DNA of 64,000 bases from Sphingobacteriales bacterium JAD_PAG50586_3 (GCA_023213195.1 CP096135.1:340923-404922); one strand, 5' to 3'. Shown: positions 9,461 to 19,666, counted from the first letter of the stretch. Notes: generated by a model from the sequence alone, not told the origin. Numbers and translations are program-made.

Positions 9461-10461
9461 ATGAAGGCTTCCACTGCTGAAATAAATAAGATATTTACCA
9501 ATTTTACTAAGCTAAAAGCATTGGTAATTGGCGATTTGATGGTTGATAGCTATGTTTTTGGCAAGGTAGACCGTATATCGCCCGAAGCGCCTGTACCTAT
9601 CATCCACGTAAAAAGTACCGAGAGCCGTTTGGGTGGCGCCGCCAACGTTGCGCTTAACTTAGCGGCATTGGGTGTTAAGCCTATTTTGGCCGGTGTTATA
9701 GGTGCCGATACTGAAGGCAGGCAGTTTGCCCGCCTGCTTAAAAAGCACGGCTTGGAAGAAAAAGGCGTGGTAACATCTGTAAACCGTGTTACTACCGTTA
9801 AAACCCGCATTGTTGGCAACAACGCGCAAATGCTGCGTATTGACGAAGAGAATACCGAGAACCTGGATAAAGCAGACAAAGAAAAATTCCTGTCGCTGCT
9901 TAGCCGGTTGATATTGAACGATTCGCCCCACGTGGTAATTTTTGAAGATTACGACAAAGGCGTGATTGATGAAGATGTAATAGCCCATGTAGTTAAAACC
10001 TGCAAGGGCCGTAAAATACCGGTGTGCGTAGATCCTAAAAACGTAACTTTTTAGCCTACGAAAAAGTCACCCTATTTAAGCCCAACCTTAAAGAACTGCG
10101 CGAAGGCCTTAAGCTGGATAGCACACTGGGCGAAGAGGACGACTTATTTCACGCGGTTAAAAAACTGGAAAAGAAACTGGAGAACCATTTATCGCTGGTA
10201 ACGTTATCAGAACGCGGTATACTGGTTAGTCAAAAAGGTACTAAAACAATAATACCTGCACATAAACGTACTATAGTAGATGTGTCGGGTGCGGGCGATA
10301 CGGTTATTGCAGTAGCATCGGCTTGTGTGGCACAAGGGGTAGAACCCACACTGATGGCGGCGCTGGCTAATATGGCCGGCGGCCTTGTTTGCGAAAAACC
10401 GGGCGTTGTACCTGTAGATGCAGCCGAATTGAAAGCGGAAGCGTTGAAATTGTTGAAATAA
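9461..10461 (+). CDS. rfaE1: D-glycero-beta-D-manno-heptose-7-phosphate kinase (RfaE1/HldE kinase domain), frameshifted
   Basis: PfkB-fold kinase of about 333 residues that phosphorylates heptose 7-phosphate at C1 in ADP-heptose synthesis for LPS core. Markers: VIGDLMVDSYVFGKVDRISPE, RLGGAANVALN, IFEDYDKGVI, and the ATP/anion-hole motif VDVSGAGDTV. No cytidylyltransferase half is attached. The frame breaks at about 10044-10052; adding one A before the T run gives KNVNFLAYEKVTLFKPN. A nucleotide-sugar kinase of another specificity is possible, but the RfaE1 signature is strong. Confidence 0.88.
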
Positions 10462-10463
10462 TA

Positions 10464-10501
10464 GCCCCACTCCAAACCTCTCCCCAAAGGAGAGAGGCTT
10501 T
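10464..10501. repeat. GC-rich palindromic repeat copy
   Basis: CCTCTCC-cca-aaGGAGAGAGG hairpin between rfaE1 and ribF. One of more than 20 related copies; see the findings. Confidence 0.6.
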
Positions 10502-10515
10502 AAAAGAAAAGAGAA

Positions 10516-11442
10516 TTGAAGATACATAACGGCATAGAGCAACCCATAAACGTAAACAACGCTGTTGTTACCATTGGTACGTTTGATGGGGTGCACATTG
10601 GTCACCAGCAAATAATAAACCGCATTAAAGAGGTTGCGGCTGTTCAGGGCGGAGAAACGGTGCTGATTACCCTGTACCCCCACCCCCGCATGGTGCTTTT
10701 TCCTGATGATAACGACCTAAAACTGTTATCTACCCAAGATGAAAAGATTGACCTGCTGCGCAAATACGGTATAGACCATTTGGTGGTTATACCTTTTTCT
10801 AAAGAGTTTGCCGAGGCATACATCGCTAGAGTTTGTGCGCGATATACTGGTTAACAAAATTGGGGTTAAAACCCTTGTTATAGGCTACGACCACCACTTT
10901 GGGCGCAACCGCGAGGGTAGCATAGAGCAACTGCGAGAACTGGCCCCCAGTTTGATTTTGAGGTGGAAGAAATTCCCGCACAGGATATAGACCATGTAAA
11001 CGTAAGCTCTACTAAAATACGCGAAGCTTTATTGAACGGTGATGTGGAAACGGCAAAATCGTACCTGGGGCATGCTTATAGCTTGCAAGGCACGGTTGTT
11101 GAAGGTAACAAACTGGGGCGCACCATTGGCTACCCCACGGCTAACGTTGAAATTGGCGATAAGCACAAACTTATTCCCGCCGATGGCGTATACGCCGTGC
11201 ACGTGCAGTTAGGCACCGAAACTTTTGGCGGCATGCTTAACATTGGCTACAGGCCTACGGTAGATGGTAAAAAACGCACTACCGAGGTTAATATTTTTGG
11301 TTTTGACCGTGATATTTATGGCCAGCAATTGAAGATAGAATTTGAAGCCCGGTTGCGCGATGAACAAAAGTTTAACGGCCTTGATGCACTAAAAGAGCAA
11401 CTGGCAAAAGATAAATTAGACGCTTTGGCGGCATTAAAATAA
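10516..11442 (+). CDS. ribF: Bifunctional riboflavin kinase / FAD synthetase, two frame breaks
   Basis: Makes FMN from riboflavin and then FAD. About 308 residues when the frame is repaired. The N-terminal nucleotidyltransferase part shows TIGTFDGVHIGHQQII, FDPHP-like LYPHPRMVL, GYDHHFGRNREG and VSSTKIREALLNG; the C-terminal kinase part shows GRTIGYPTANVE and RPTVDGKKRTTEVNIF. Breaks at about 10830-10835 (inside the stretch before EFVRDILVNKIG) and in the C run at about 10948-10952 (LAPQFDFEVEEIPAQ with one more C). They cancel, so total length is a multiple of three. The start is a TTG at 10516. FAD synthesis is essential, so sequence error is likely. Confidence 0.9.
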
Positions 11443-12054
11443 ATGAAGGTATTACGCGCCATATTGTTAGTATGTGTTGTGTTTGCAGCAAGTCTGCAAG
11501 CGCAGGCGCAATTGTTTACCCCATACGACAGTCCGGCAGAGTATGATGAATACCGCAGTTTAGACGAAGCCCTGAAAGAACCCGATAAGGTGCAACGGTT
11601 GGTGCTTCGGCGCAAAGGGTTTAAAGAATTTCCAAAAGAGATTTACAAGTTTAAAAACTTAGTAGAGCTGGATTTACGGGGGAATAATATTACTGATATT
11701 CCGGATAGTATTTCAACCTTAATCAAGCTACAGTACTTAAATGTATCGCGCAACGCGGTAGTAAAAGTATCGCCCGAAATTGGCAAGCTTAAAGACCTTA
11801 TTTATTTAGAACTGGGCCAAAATGCTATTGAAGTATTACCTATGGAAATGGCCGGCCTTAATAGCTTACAATACTTAAGCCTGTGGGAAAACGAGCTTAC
11901 ACGCCTGCCCTATACATTTGAAAAACTGGACAATTTAAAAGAGATAGACCTGCGCTCTATTGTTTTAAACACCACCCAACGCGACCAGATAAAAGAAACG
12001 TTGCCCGAAAAGACGGTTATCTTTCTTTCGCCCGATTGTAACTGCAAGCAATAG
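11443..12054 (+). CDS. Secreted leucine-rich-repeat protein
   Basis: 203 residues with a signal peptide (MKVLRAILLVCVVFAASLQA) and about five LRRs of the LxxLxLxxNxLxxLP type (LVELDLRGNNITDIP, LQYLNVSRNAV, LIYLELGQNAIEVLP, LQYLSLWENELTRLP). Ends in a Cys pair (SPDCNCKQ). Likely periplasmic or surface protein for protein-protein contact. Its ATG follows the ribF stop with no gap. Confidence 0.8.
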   Translation: MKVLRAILLVCVVFAASLQAQAQLFTPYDSPAEYDEYRSLDEALKEPDKVQRLVLRRKGFKEFPKEIYKFKNLVELDLRGNNITDIPDSISTLIKLQYLNVSRNAVVKVSPEIGKLKDLIYLELGQNAIEVLPMEMAGLNSLQYLSLWENELTRLPYTFEKLDNLKEIDLRSIVLNTTQRDQIKETLPEKTVIFLSPDCNCKQ

Positions 12055-12056
12055 TT

Positions 12057-13499
12057 ATGAGATACCTGTTTACCCTTGCCTTATTTATTACCCTTGGAGT
12101 TAATGCACAAATTGTATGTTTCGACAGGATATTATCGCAGCCTGTTTATGTACACGATGCCGGTCCATCAGGCATTTCGCAGTTATCAAATGAATTACAA
12201 AAAAACGGCGCTGAATTGGTTACTACCATTCAAAACTGGCAGCGTTTGAACGTACTAACCGCAAATGGCTCAGATTACTCTGGCGTGGTGTATGTTATTA
12301 CGCCTTCCATACACCGTATGTACAGTAATGATATTGTTAATCATTATAAAGGCTTAATTAATAAAGGCGCTCATTTGGTAGTAATTGCCGAGCATGAGAA
12401 CTATTATTTCAACGCCGATAATTTAAACCGCCTTTGCCAACCGTATGGCATCACTATAAATAACAACGCGGTTAAAAAAGGCGATTCGGTAGAGTCGGGG
12501 TGGGTAGTTGGAAAGTCGGATAAGTACAGCCTAAATAATTTATGCTTTTACCTGCCTGCCAGTTTGCAATGCGATAGCAATGTAGAGCACGTTGCAACGG
12601 TTGACACCAATGTTATATGCGCATCGGTAAAAGCAGGTAAGGGCCGTATTACTGTATTGGGCGATTATGAAATGCTGTGGAACATGACACCCACACAGGG
12701 CATTAACTATGGCGATAATAAGGCCTTTTTAACCAACCTGCTTACACCCGAAGACAACCCTGTACAAAACTACACCCCAACATCGCAATTTGTGCAGTGG
12801 CTAAAAGCATCTACAGACAGCCTGGGACCTTATAAATTTTGGTTAGCCGAAGATGTTACCAACCCCGCCAAGCTTGGTAAGAACGATGTGGTGTTTTTTA
12901 TTTACCCAACCACCTATTTAACCTGGCCCGACAGTGTTTTTAAACAGATAGGAAAAGCTGTTATAGTAGGCGGAGAATACAGCGATTATTTTAAACTGCT
13001 GCAAGATGCAGGCGGTATTAATATTTTAAACTCGCTGGGATATAAACGGGAGGAAATGCCCATTAATTCAATAGCAAAACATTATGGTGTAACCTTTTCT
13101 CAATCGGTAGTAAATGGTGGCGGGGGTGAAAATGAAGCCAATTTGAAAATAACAACACCATGCTGTGGTAGCGAAGATGGCTTTAAAAGCTACAACAATA
13201 ATATGGTAGAAAGTGCAGGCTATTTAACTATAAAAACCACCGGTTTTACAACTCCTTATACCGCTACCGGTAACGAGTTGTATTACTACGGTTATTTAGG
13301 TTTTGATGAAACCCTGGGCCCTGATAAAATAGTACCTGTGCCACCCGGCACAACCAAACTAACCAACGTTTTGGTATGTGTATATAATAAGAACGTATTT
13401 GCCATTTCTGCCCCTGTTTTATGGGATTATTTGACTTCTATAGACAAAAAAGACAATACAATGGTAGCGGCTTTTAAAAAGTGGTTGAAGATGAAGTAA
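12057..13499 (+). CDS. Large secreted protein of unknown function
   Basis: 480 residues with a signal peptide (MRYLFTLALFITLGVNA). Contains two segments that look like a Rossmann or amidotransferase-like fold (GVVYVITPSIHRMYSNDI, GAHLVVIAEHENYYFN, and KGRITVLGDYEMLWN), of the kind seen in DUF4350-type proteins, but the match is only by eye. No T9SS tail and no catalytic triad recognised. Starts 2 bp after the LRR gene, so the two are probably co-transcribed with ribF. Confidence 0.6.
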   Translation: MRYLFTLALFITLGVNAQIVCFDRILSQPVYVHDAGPSGISQLSNELQKNGAELVTTIQNWQRLNVLTANGSDYSGVVYVITPSIHRMYSNDIVNHYKGLINKGAHLVVIAEHENYYFNADNLNRLCQPYGITINNNAVKKGDSVESGWVVGKSDKYSLNNLCFYLPASLQCDSNVEHVATVDTNVICASVKAGKGRITVLGDYEMLWNMTPTQGINYGDNKAFLTNLLTPEDNPVQNYTPTSQFVQWLKASTDSLGPYKFWLAEDVTNPAKLGKNDVVFFIYPTTYLTWPDSVFKQIGKAVIVGGEYSDYFKLLQDAGGINILNSLGYKREEMPINSIAKHYGVTFSQSVVNGGGGENEANLKITTPCCGSEDGFKSYNNNMVESAGYLTIKTTGFTTPYTATGNELYYYGYLGFDETLGPDKIVPVPPGTTKLTNVLVCVYNKNVFAISAPVLWDYLTSIDKKDNTMVAAFKKWLKMK

Positions 13500-13528
13500 A
13501 AAAGCCCACTGGATTAGTACCTCCCCTG

Positions 13529-13703
13529 CCCCCTCCTAATTTTAGGAGGGGGTGAATAAAAGAAAAGCCCCCGACTATTTTACCCCTCACCCTATATCCC
13601 TCTCCCCTTAAAGGGAGAGGGAATAAAAACAAAAAGCCCTAGCATTGTTGCCGGGGCTTTTCTATTTCCCCTCTATATTGGAGAGGGGACTAAGGGGTAA
13701 GGC
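13529..13703. repeat. Three GC-rich palindromic repeat modules around a terminator
   Basis: Modules CCCCCTCC-taatttta-GGAGGGGG (13529-13552), CCCTCTCCCC-ttaa-aGGGAGAGGG (13598-13621) and CCCCTCT-atatt-GGAGAGGGG (about 13669-13687). The second and third flank the terminator at 13632-13661 in inverted arrangement. Confidence 0.65.
13632..13661 (-). terminator. Rho-independent terminator of the first T9SS paralogue
   Basis: AAAAGCCC / GGGCTTTT stem, followed on the minus strand by TGTTTTTATTC. Confidence 0.8.
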
Positions 13704-13705
13704 CC

Positions 13706-14515
13706 TTAGTTAATAGTCATTTTGCGGGTGATGGTTTCTCTGCCATTGCTTACAGTATAAACATATAAACCGGCCCCAAATTTAGATGCATCAAAAGCGA
13801 TGATGTTTTTACCGGCCTCGGCTTGGTAAACATTGCTGTATACAAGGGCACCCAGCATATTATATACCTTTAATTCTGTTTTGCCGGGCTTGGTAATGTT
13901 ATAGCCAATATTAGTTAAACCATTGGCAGGGTTAGGGTAGTTTAAGCCCACCCAAAAGCGGTCGGTTGGGGCGGTTTCTATTGTTGAAAGTGGGCCGTCT
14001 ACTTTCAATACATAGTCGCTAAATGCAATAGCCGAGCCATACGGCGGCGAACCTAATGTACTAACCCATGTTGGGGTAGATGGCAAGGGGTTGCCAACGG
14101 CTAAAACATCAACATACACAGTTAAGGGATAAACACCTATAGCGGCGGCTGTAACAGCGGGCTCTAATGCATCAACCCTAACACAGCCTGTTATAGGTGT
14201 GCAGGGCGATGGATTTGTCCACACGGGTACATCAGGATTAAAATTAAAGCCGTTGGGTTGGCCCACAACATCAAGTATTTTAAGTGCCTGCACAGTAAGG
14301 GCAACGGGTATACCACTAAACAATACAGAAGTATCGCACAGGGTACGAATGGTAATGGTAGTTTCATAGCCCTGGCCTTCAAATGCATGCGGAAGAGAGT
14401 CGGGGTAAATACCGGGCGATGCGTTAATGTAGTTAGGGTCGGGCTCGCATACCTGCGCGCCGGCAAACAGAGCTGTAAGGCTAACAGCAATAAGCAAAAG
14501 GAGTTTTTTAGTCAT
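13706..14515 (-). CDS. T9SS-exported protein, tandem paralogue A
   Basis: 269 residues: signal peptide (MTKKLLLLIAVSLTALFAGA), a beta-rich body of about 165 residues, and a T9SS C-terminal domain (NYPNPANGLTNIGYNI ... KMTIN). The body has SPPYGSAIAFSDYVLKV and a Cys pair around TNPSPCTPITGC. No enzyme motif seen. It is a paralogue of 14734-15594 in every part, and both 3' ends share the same terminator and repeat layout, so the whole unit was duplicated in tandem. Probably a surface or matrix protein. Confidence 0.8.
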   Translation of the reverse strand: MTKKLLLLIAVSLTALFAGAQVCEPDPNYINASPGIYPDSLPHAFEGQGYETTITIRTLCDTSVLFSGIPVALTVQALKILDVVGQPNGFNFNPDVPVWTNPSPCTPITGCVRVDALEPAVTAAAIGVYPLTVYVDVLAVGNPLPSTPTWVSTLGSPPYGSAIAFSDYVLKVDGPLSTIETAPTDRFWVGLNYPNPANGLTNIGYNITKPGKTELKVYNMLGALVYSNVYQAEAGKNIIAFDASKFGAGLYVYTVSNGRETITRKMTIN

Positions 14516-14587
14516 GTTGTAGAGTTTTGCGGTGCAAAGTATTTATTTCAAACTACATAGAAAATAGGCTTTGGTTAATTTCTATCT

Positions 14588-14732
14588 CAGTCCCCTTTCA
14601 CACTAAAAGACTCCCCCGCCCTTTGGGCACCTCCTCTTAGAGGGGGATTTAAGAAAACAAAAAGCCCCTGCATTGCTGCAAGGGCTTTTCTATTTCCCCT
14701 CTCTATTGGAGAGGGGACTAAGGGGTGAGGCC
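14588..14732. repeat. Palindromic repeat modules around the second paralogue's terminator
   Basis: Module near 14605-14650 (CTCCCCCGCCC ... AGAGGGGG) and CCCCTCTC-tatt-GGAGAGGGG near 14697-14715, ending with the GGGGTGAGGC terminal motif at 14723-14732. Same arrangement as at 13598-13703. Confidence 0.6.
14660..14689 (-). terminator. Rho-independent terminator of the second T9SS paralogue
   Basis: AAAAGCCC / GGGCTTTT stem with an inner TGCA/TGCA, followed on the minus strand by TTGTTTTCTT. Confidence 0.8.
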
Positions 14733-14733
14733 C

Positions 14734-15594
14734 TTAGTTGATAGTCATTTTGCGGGTAAAGGTTTCTTTACCGTTGCTTACAGTGTAAATGTACATACCG
14801 GCAGATAGTTTAGTACCATCAAATACGATAGTGTTTTTACCTGCAGTGCTTTGATATTTGTTAGAGTAAACTAACGCACCAACAGTGTTGTAAACGTTAA
14901 AGTTGATGTTCTCTTCTTTAACTGTATTGTAGTTAATGTTAGTTATGTTAGAGAATGGGTTAGGGAAGTTAGGAGCTACGTTAAATTTGTTAGCATCTAA
15001 AGCATTTTCAATAACACCAACACCTTGCTGAATACGTAATACGTAATCATCGTAAGCAATAGCTGAACCGTAAGGAGGGGTACCTAAAGAGCTAACCCAA
15101 GTGTAGGTAGCAGGAATAGGGTTACCTTTTGCATAAACGTCTACCCAAACAGTGATAGGATAAACACCACCCTGAACAGCTTGAGCAGCAATTACAGCAG
15201 ATTGTGGGGCAGAAATTAAAACACAGCCTTGAACTTCTGTCCAGTTAGGATCTGTACCACCGTTTTGCCAGTAGCCACCAAGGCCGTTGTAAGCAGGAGC
15301 TACTACGAAACCATCAGGCTCACCAACTACGTCAAGAACTTTAAGACGTTGTACGAATAATTGTACCGGAATACCTTGAAAGTTAACCGAAGTATCAGAA
15401 AGGGTTTTAACCTGGATAACAGCGGCATAACCGTTAGGGTCGCCAGTGTAACCAATAGGAAGGCCTGTAGCGCTGTCTGGCCAAATACCAGCTGAAGAGT
15501 CAGCATAAATAGGATCAGGCGTACAAGGAGCTTGGGCGTTAGCTGCAAAAGAAATTGCAACAACAGCAGCAACTGAAAGTAACTTTTTTAACAT
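14734..15594 (-). CDS. T9SS-exported protein, tandem paralogue B
   Basis: 286 residues: signal peptide (MLKKLLSVAAVVAISFAANA), the same beta-rich body as its neighbour (GIPVQLFVQRLKVLDVVGEP; LGTPPYGSAIAYDDYVLRI) and a T9SS tail (NFPNPFSNITNINYNT ... RKMTIN). Codon choice is noticeably more biased towards common AT-ending codons than in paralogue A, which hints at strong expression. Function unknown. Confidence 0.8.
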   Translation of the reverse strand: MLKKLLSVAAVVAISFAANAQAPCTPDPIYADSSAGIWPDSATGLPIGYTGDPNGYAAVIQVKTLSDTSVNFQGIPVQLFVQRLKVLDVVGEPDGFVVAPAYNGLGGYWQNGGTDPNWTEVQGCVLISAPQSAVIAAQAVQGGVYPITVWVDVYAKGNPIPATYTWVSSLGTPPYGSAIAYDDYVLRIQQGVGVIENALDANKFNVAPNFPNPFSNITNINYNTVKEENINFNVYNTVGALVYSNKYQSTAGKNTIVFDGTKLSAGMYIYTVSNGKETFTRKMTIN

Positions 15595-15634
15595 GATTTT
15601 ACTGATTTTTAAGTGTTATGATGGTTATTTGTTT

Positions 15635-16012
15635 TTACTCGTCGGTTTTATTGAGGTCTTTTTCAATTTCTTCCATAAAAAGCAGGTCAACACTCTCGTT
15701 CATTGTAGGTACAATATTAAGAACGGTGTCTAGCTGAGATATTGCCATAAGCTTGGTAACGGTTGGCTGTAGGCCGGTTACCACAAAAGTACCGTCTAAA
15801 TTACGGCAAAGGCGGTTACCAATAAGTATAGCGCTAAGGCCCGATGAATCGCAGTAAATAGTTTCGCTAAGGTCTAAAATAATGTTTTTAGAACCGTCAG
15901 AGTTTAGCATTAAAAACTCTGCTTTTAACGATGCTGCTATACTACTGTCCAGTTTATCGGCTTTTACCTTTACGACAGAATACTTATCTTCTTTAACTAC
16001 TTCAAAACTCAT
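15635..16012 (-). CDS. STAS-domain anti-anti-sigma-like protein
   Basis: 125 residues from the ATG at 16012 (MSFEVVKEDKYSVVKVKA); the open frame goes on upstream, but the promoter box at 16032-16039 lies inside that extension. The classic STAS phosphorylation site is present (ETIYCDSSGLSAILIGN), so it can probably be phosphorylated by a partner kinase, unlike the STAS protein at 688-1043. Ends in an acidic tail (EEIEKDLNKTDE). No anti-sigma factor is nearby. Confidence 0.85.
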   Translation of the reverse strand: MSFEVVKEDKYSVVKVKADKLDSSIAASLKAEFLMLNSDGSKNIILDLSETIYCDSSGLSAILIGNRLCRNLDGTFVVTGLQPTVTKLMAISQLDTVLNIVPTMNESVDLLFMEEIEKDLNKTDE

Positions 16013-16031
16013 ATAATGGCTATATAAGGGG

Positions 16032-16039
16032 CAAATATA
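16032..16039 (-). promoter_or_regulatory. -7 box TATATTTG of the STAS gene
   Basis: TAnnTTTG match 20 bp upstream of the ATG at 16012. Confidence 0.5.
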
Positions 16040-16176
16040 CATTTTTTTAATAATGCCAACAGCTAATTTAGTGATAGCAATGCTATTTAACAAGCACTTT
16101 GTGTTTAAATGTGGGGTTGGGGTGGTAAAATCCTTGAAATCCTATTCTTAATTAATATTGAGACTATTTTCTTTCA

Positions 16177-16316
16177 TTACTTTTTGCTTGCCCAAAAAGT
16201 AACCAAAAAAGACACCACGCCCAAAAACCCTGCAATTTCGCTGTCGCACAGCCTATCCACTAATTGCCATGCGAAATTTTGGGTTCACACCGGGAGTGGA
16301 CTACCCCCCGCACGTT
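16177..16316 (-). repeat. Long structured dispersed repeat, copy 1
   Basis: Minus-strand copy of a ~140-200-bp element. Shares GTAGTCCAC, GCATGGCAATTAGTG, GGCGTGGTGTCTTTTTTGG and the end hairpin TTACTTTTTG/CAAAAAGTAA with the copy at 46011-46177. Confidence 0.8.
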
Positions 16317-16357
16317 ATTTTTCGAATTTAATATTCCTGAAGGAAGATCTTATTGTA

Positions 16358-17548
16358 CTATGCCCTATCAGCTACGCCTTTAACATCCATGGCATCGCGT
16401 AGGCCGTTGCCTAACATGATGAAGGCCAGCACCACGCTTACAATGGCCAGGCCGGGAAGCACCGCCAAGTAGGCATTATCTAGTATTATATACCCGTAAT
16501 GGTCGCGGATCATGGTTCCCCACGATGCCGTTGGGGGCTGCACCCCAAAGCCTATAAAGCTTAAACCTGCCTCTATTAGTATAGCCGATGCGAAGTTAGA
16601 CGCGGCAACTACCGCCAGCGGGCCCGATATATTCGGAAGGATATGCACAAAAATAGCCCGCCAGTTGCTGAACCCTAATGCTTTAGAAGCTTCAACAAAC
16701 TCCATTTGGCGTAGCGACAGCACCTGCCCACGCACCAAACGGGCAACCTCTACCCACATGGTTAAACCCACGGCAATAAACACCTGCATAAAGCCTTTGC
16801 CTAAGGCAATAGACACCGCTATAACCAATAGTATGGTTGGTATGGCCCAAATAACGTTGATGAACCATTGGATAAAACTATCGACCTTGCCACCGTAGAA
16901 ACCCGCTATAGCACCCAGGGTAACCCCAATTAGCAGCGATATGATTACCGCCACAATGCCCACCAACATAGAAACCCGCGCACCCAAAACTAAACGGCTT
17001 AGCATATCACGCCCGTAACGGTCGGTGCCAAGGATGAAAGTACGTCTGGTTAATGCTTTAATCTTTCCATGTTCAACATCATATTTTATTTTGAGATCTA
17101 CATCATGGTCAGGAGGAAAATCGCGAGAGGTATTATAATATTCTTGAACAACTACATACGCGTTGTATTTTCTTATTATTCCTTTAATATCCCCATCTAC
17201 ATATTCTTCAACCAATAAAGTATCGCCTTTAACATTTGCCTTTTTTATAGGTACGTAAGTGTGTTCATCTTCGTATCCGGTAAATAAGTTGCCGCTAGCT
17301 TCCACACCTTGCTTCTTAACCTTTAAAAACCCACAACTAAAACCCGGTTTTTTTACGGCTATCTGTAAACACATCCGGTTTGCATCGGGGCTTTTATCAG
17401 GAATGATTACATAGGCAAACAGGGCTACAAAGCATAGCACTACCACATAGCCCAAGGCTACCATGGCAGGAATATTGCGCCTAAAGCGGCGCCAAGCCAA
17501 CCGGCCCGGACTTTCATTATCAAACTGTTGCTTTTTGAATGGCCACAT
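16358..17548 (-). CDS. OppC/DppC-type ABC transporter permease
   Basis: 396-residue inner-membrane subunit of a peptide/nickel-class importer. N-terminal WRRFRRNIPAMVALGYVV, then an extracytoplasmic insert of about 130 residues longer than in E. coli OppC, then the core with RDMLSRLVLGARVS, GAIAGFYGG and the EAA loop EASKALGFSNWRAIFVHILP that docks the ATPase. Several helices follow. The ATPases, OppB and binding protein are not in the window. It starts 2 bp after the GT2 gene, an unusual partner, so cotranscription may be incidental. Confidence 0.9.
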   Translation of the reverse strand: MWPFKKQQFDNESPGRLAWRRFRRNIPAMVALGYVVVLCFVALFAYVIIPDKSPDANRMCLQIAVKKPGFSCGFLKVKKQGVEASGNLFTGYEDEHTYVPIKKANVKGDTLLVEEYVDGDIKGIIRKYNAYVVVQEYYNTSRDFPPDHDVDLKIKYDVEHGKIKALTRRTFILGTDRYGRDMLSRLVLGARVSMLVGIVAVIISLLIGVTLGAIAGFYGGKVDSFIQWFINVIWAIPTILLVIAVSIALGKGFMQVFIAVGLTMWVEVARLVRGQVLSLRQMEFVEASKALGFSNWRAIFVHILPNISGPLAVVAASNFASAILIEAGLSFIGFGVQPPTASWGTMIRDHYGYIILDNAYLAVLPGLAIVSVVLAFIMLGNGLRDAMDVKGVADRA

Positions 17549-17550
17549 GC

Positions 17551-18698
17551 TTAGCGCAATTTACGTCCTTTCCACACATAATTGCCCCGCAGCGACAGGA
17601 TGCCTGTAATGCTGATATATATAGGCAGCCACAGCGACATTAACGGATAAAACGGTAGCAAACCTGCCTTTTTGTAAAAGCGGGTAACGGGTATTAGAAA
17701 CACCATATCCGCAATAAGTTTTAGGCTGAATATTAGCAGCGCAGGAATTAGCAGCGGCATAAAAATCAACCCTAAAATAATTACGGTAGTTACCATAAGG
17801 TTTGAAAAGAAAAGCAGCAGGATAGATACCAGTGCGGCAACATCTGAAAAGCCTTTGGCCTTTGCCCCCCAACGCACCCGCTGGTTAAAAAAGCCGCCCA
17901 GCGTTTTTTGCGCGCCGGTGTAAACTATAGCATCGGTAGATTTTATAAACGCTATGCGCTTGGGCGTTACTTCTTTGGTTTTGTAGAGGATAAATACATC
18001 GTCGCCCGATGCGTAGGGGTCGTCGAAGCCCCCAATACGCTCGAACAACCTGCGCTCTATGGCCATATTAGCCCCATTTGACGATACCGGCCTGTCTAAC
18101 CCCGCCGAGGCAGCCGTTATGCCCATAATGCCGGTAAACTCCAGCGATTGTATTTTCTCAAATAATGATTTTTCATTATTAAACACAACAGGAAGTAAGA
18201 GTAGCGAAACAGGATTGTCTTCGTACTGCTGCGCGATAACCTCCAGGCGCTTAGGGCCAAAGCGGCAATCGGCATCGGTAGTAACAATAAGTTCTCCGGT
18301 AGTGGCATGGATGGCTGCACTCAACGCCCGTTTTTTGTAAGACACTACCCCCTCTTCGTCTTTCATCTCCAATACCTTAATATTGAGTTGCGGGTTTGCG
18401 GCTACAAAGCTTTTGATAACGGCCAACGTACCATCGGTAGAAGCATCATCGGCCACTACAATTTCCATTAGTTCTTTGGGGTAAGTTTGAGCGGCAAAAT
18501 CGGTAAGGCAAAGGCCAATGGTGCTTTCCTCGTTACGGGCAGCTATTACCAACGATAGTATGGTGCGGTATTCTTTTTGCGGATGAAGGTAAGCTTGGGC
18601 AGCTTTAGCCAGCCCTGCAAGCCAATAGCCAAAAACAGGCAGTAAAACCCCACAATAAGGGTAGCCAGTATAAACGTTATTTTAAGTGCTATAATCAA
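17551..18698 (-). CDS. Family 2 glycosyltransferase, membrane-anchored, frameshifted near the N-terminus
   Basis: About 382 residues. An N-terminal helix (ITFILATLIVGFYCLFLAIG) precedes the GT-A domain: LVIAARNEESTIG, VADDASTDGT, TTDADCRFGP (DxD), SGDDVFILYK and the QRVRW motif, then three to four C-terminal helices. This is the layout of processive or lipid-linked GT2 enzymes. The break is a run of five A at about 18574-18579; six A gives TFIRKKEYRTILSLVIAARNE. The likely start is TTG at 18698, which overlaps the flippase stop as TTGA. Confidence 0.85.
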
Positions 18699-19666
18699 GG
18701 CTGCGAAGGTAATGGGTTAACGGGTTGGGCGGTGGTGTTTTTGCTTTTTTGCAGTAATAAAAATATCAACCCAAAAGTAGCAGGCAATAAAACGTTCAAC
18801 ATCCACACCATAGTAGCCACGGTAAACGCGGTAGAAAACCCCGCGAAAGCTACCAACGCGATAGCACCACGCATGCCCGGTTCTGCAATAATAAACATGG
18901 GCACTACGGCTACCATAAAAAAGTAAATGGTGGTCATAACCGCTATGGTTAGTTGGTTCTCGCCATCGCCGTAGGCAGCAAAAACAAAAATAAACTGGGC
19001 AATAAACAGTAGGTAGCGTAGCATACTCAGCCCAAAAACACTTGCCAGCAAAGGCAAGCCAATGCTCAACACCGATTTTAGTTTCTCAGCATATTTCCGT
19101 TTGATGATGTTATATCCAACTACAAAAAGCACCACCACAAGGGCTAGAATGCCAATGCCCCAACCGTAATACTCACCAAAAATATCGGCTATTTGTCCGC
19201 TGCTAATAATGTACATTCCCGCAAAACCAGCAATGATAGTCACCACCAATTGCGTTAAACTACCTATAACACTTAGCATGGCCCCCTCTACCCTATTATC
19301 TTCTTGCAAGAAAATGATTTTGCCGAGTGGGTCGCCCAAGCGGAAAGGTGTTACTAATGATGATGCAAGGCCTGCCAGCACCGACTTTACGGCTGTAAAA
19401 AAACTAATTCTTTCTACCCTATTTGCCAATAGCTTCCACTTGGCGGCCTCTAAAAACCAGTTGAGCGGGGTTAGCAAAAAGGCGAAGAGCAAATACATGG
19501 GGGCTTGTGGCGTATAATCTACACTAAAGGTGCCGCTTTTAAACTTGCTGTATAGGTAGTAGCCAAAAAACAGGGTGGTTAACACCTTGATTACTGTTAG
19601 AAACCCTATTTTGTATTGCTTTTTCAACCGCACGAAATTAGTAAATAACCCATAGCTTTGCAGCAT
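18695..19666 (-). CDS. Flippase-like (lysylphosphatidylglycerol synthase TM / UPF0104) membrane protein
   Basis: About 323 residues from MLQSYGLF. Around eight hydrophobic helices, with the family landmarks [34 protein letters not shown] and [15 protein letters not shown]. Members of this group (YbhN, AglD-like) move or make lipid-linked compounds in the membrane. The next gene is a GT2 enzyme overlapping by 4 bp, so a joint role in a glycolipid or polysaccharide step is likely. The ATG overlaps that of the divergent ruvC (CATG), so one of the two starts may really be downstream. Confidence 0.8.
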   Translation of the reverse strand: MLQSYGLFTNFVRLKKQYKIGFLTVIKVLTTLFFGYYLYSKFKSGTFSVDYTPQAPMYLLFAFLLTPLNWFLEAAKWKLLANRVERISFFTAVKSVLAGLASSLVTPFRLGDPLGKIIFLQEDNRVEGAMLSVIGSLTQLVVTIIAGFAGMYIISSGQIADIFGEYYGWGIGILALVVVLFVVGYNIIKRKYAEKLKSVLSIGLPLLASVFGLSMLRYLLFIAQFIFVFAAYGDGENQLTIAVMTTIYFFMVAVVPMFIIAEPGMRGAIALVAFAGFSTAFTVATMVWMLNVLLPATFGLIFLLLQKSKNTTAQPVNPLPSQP

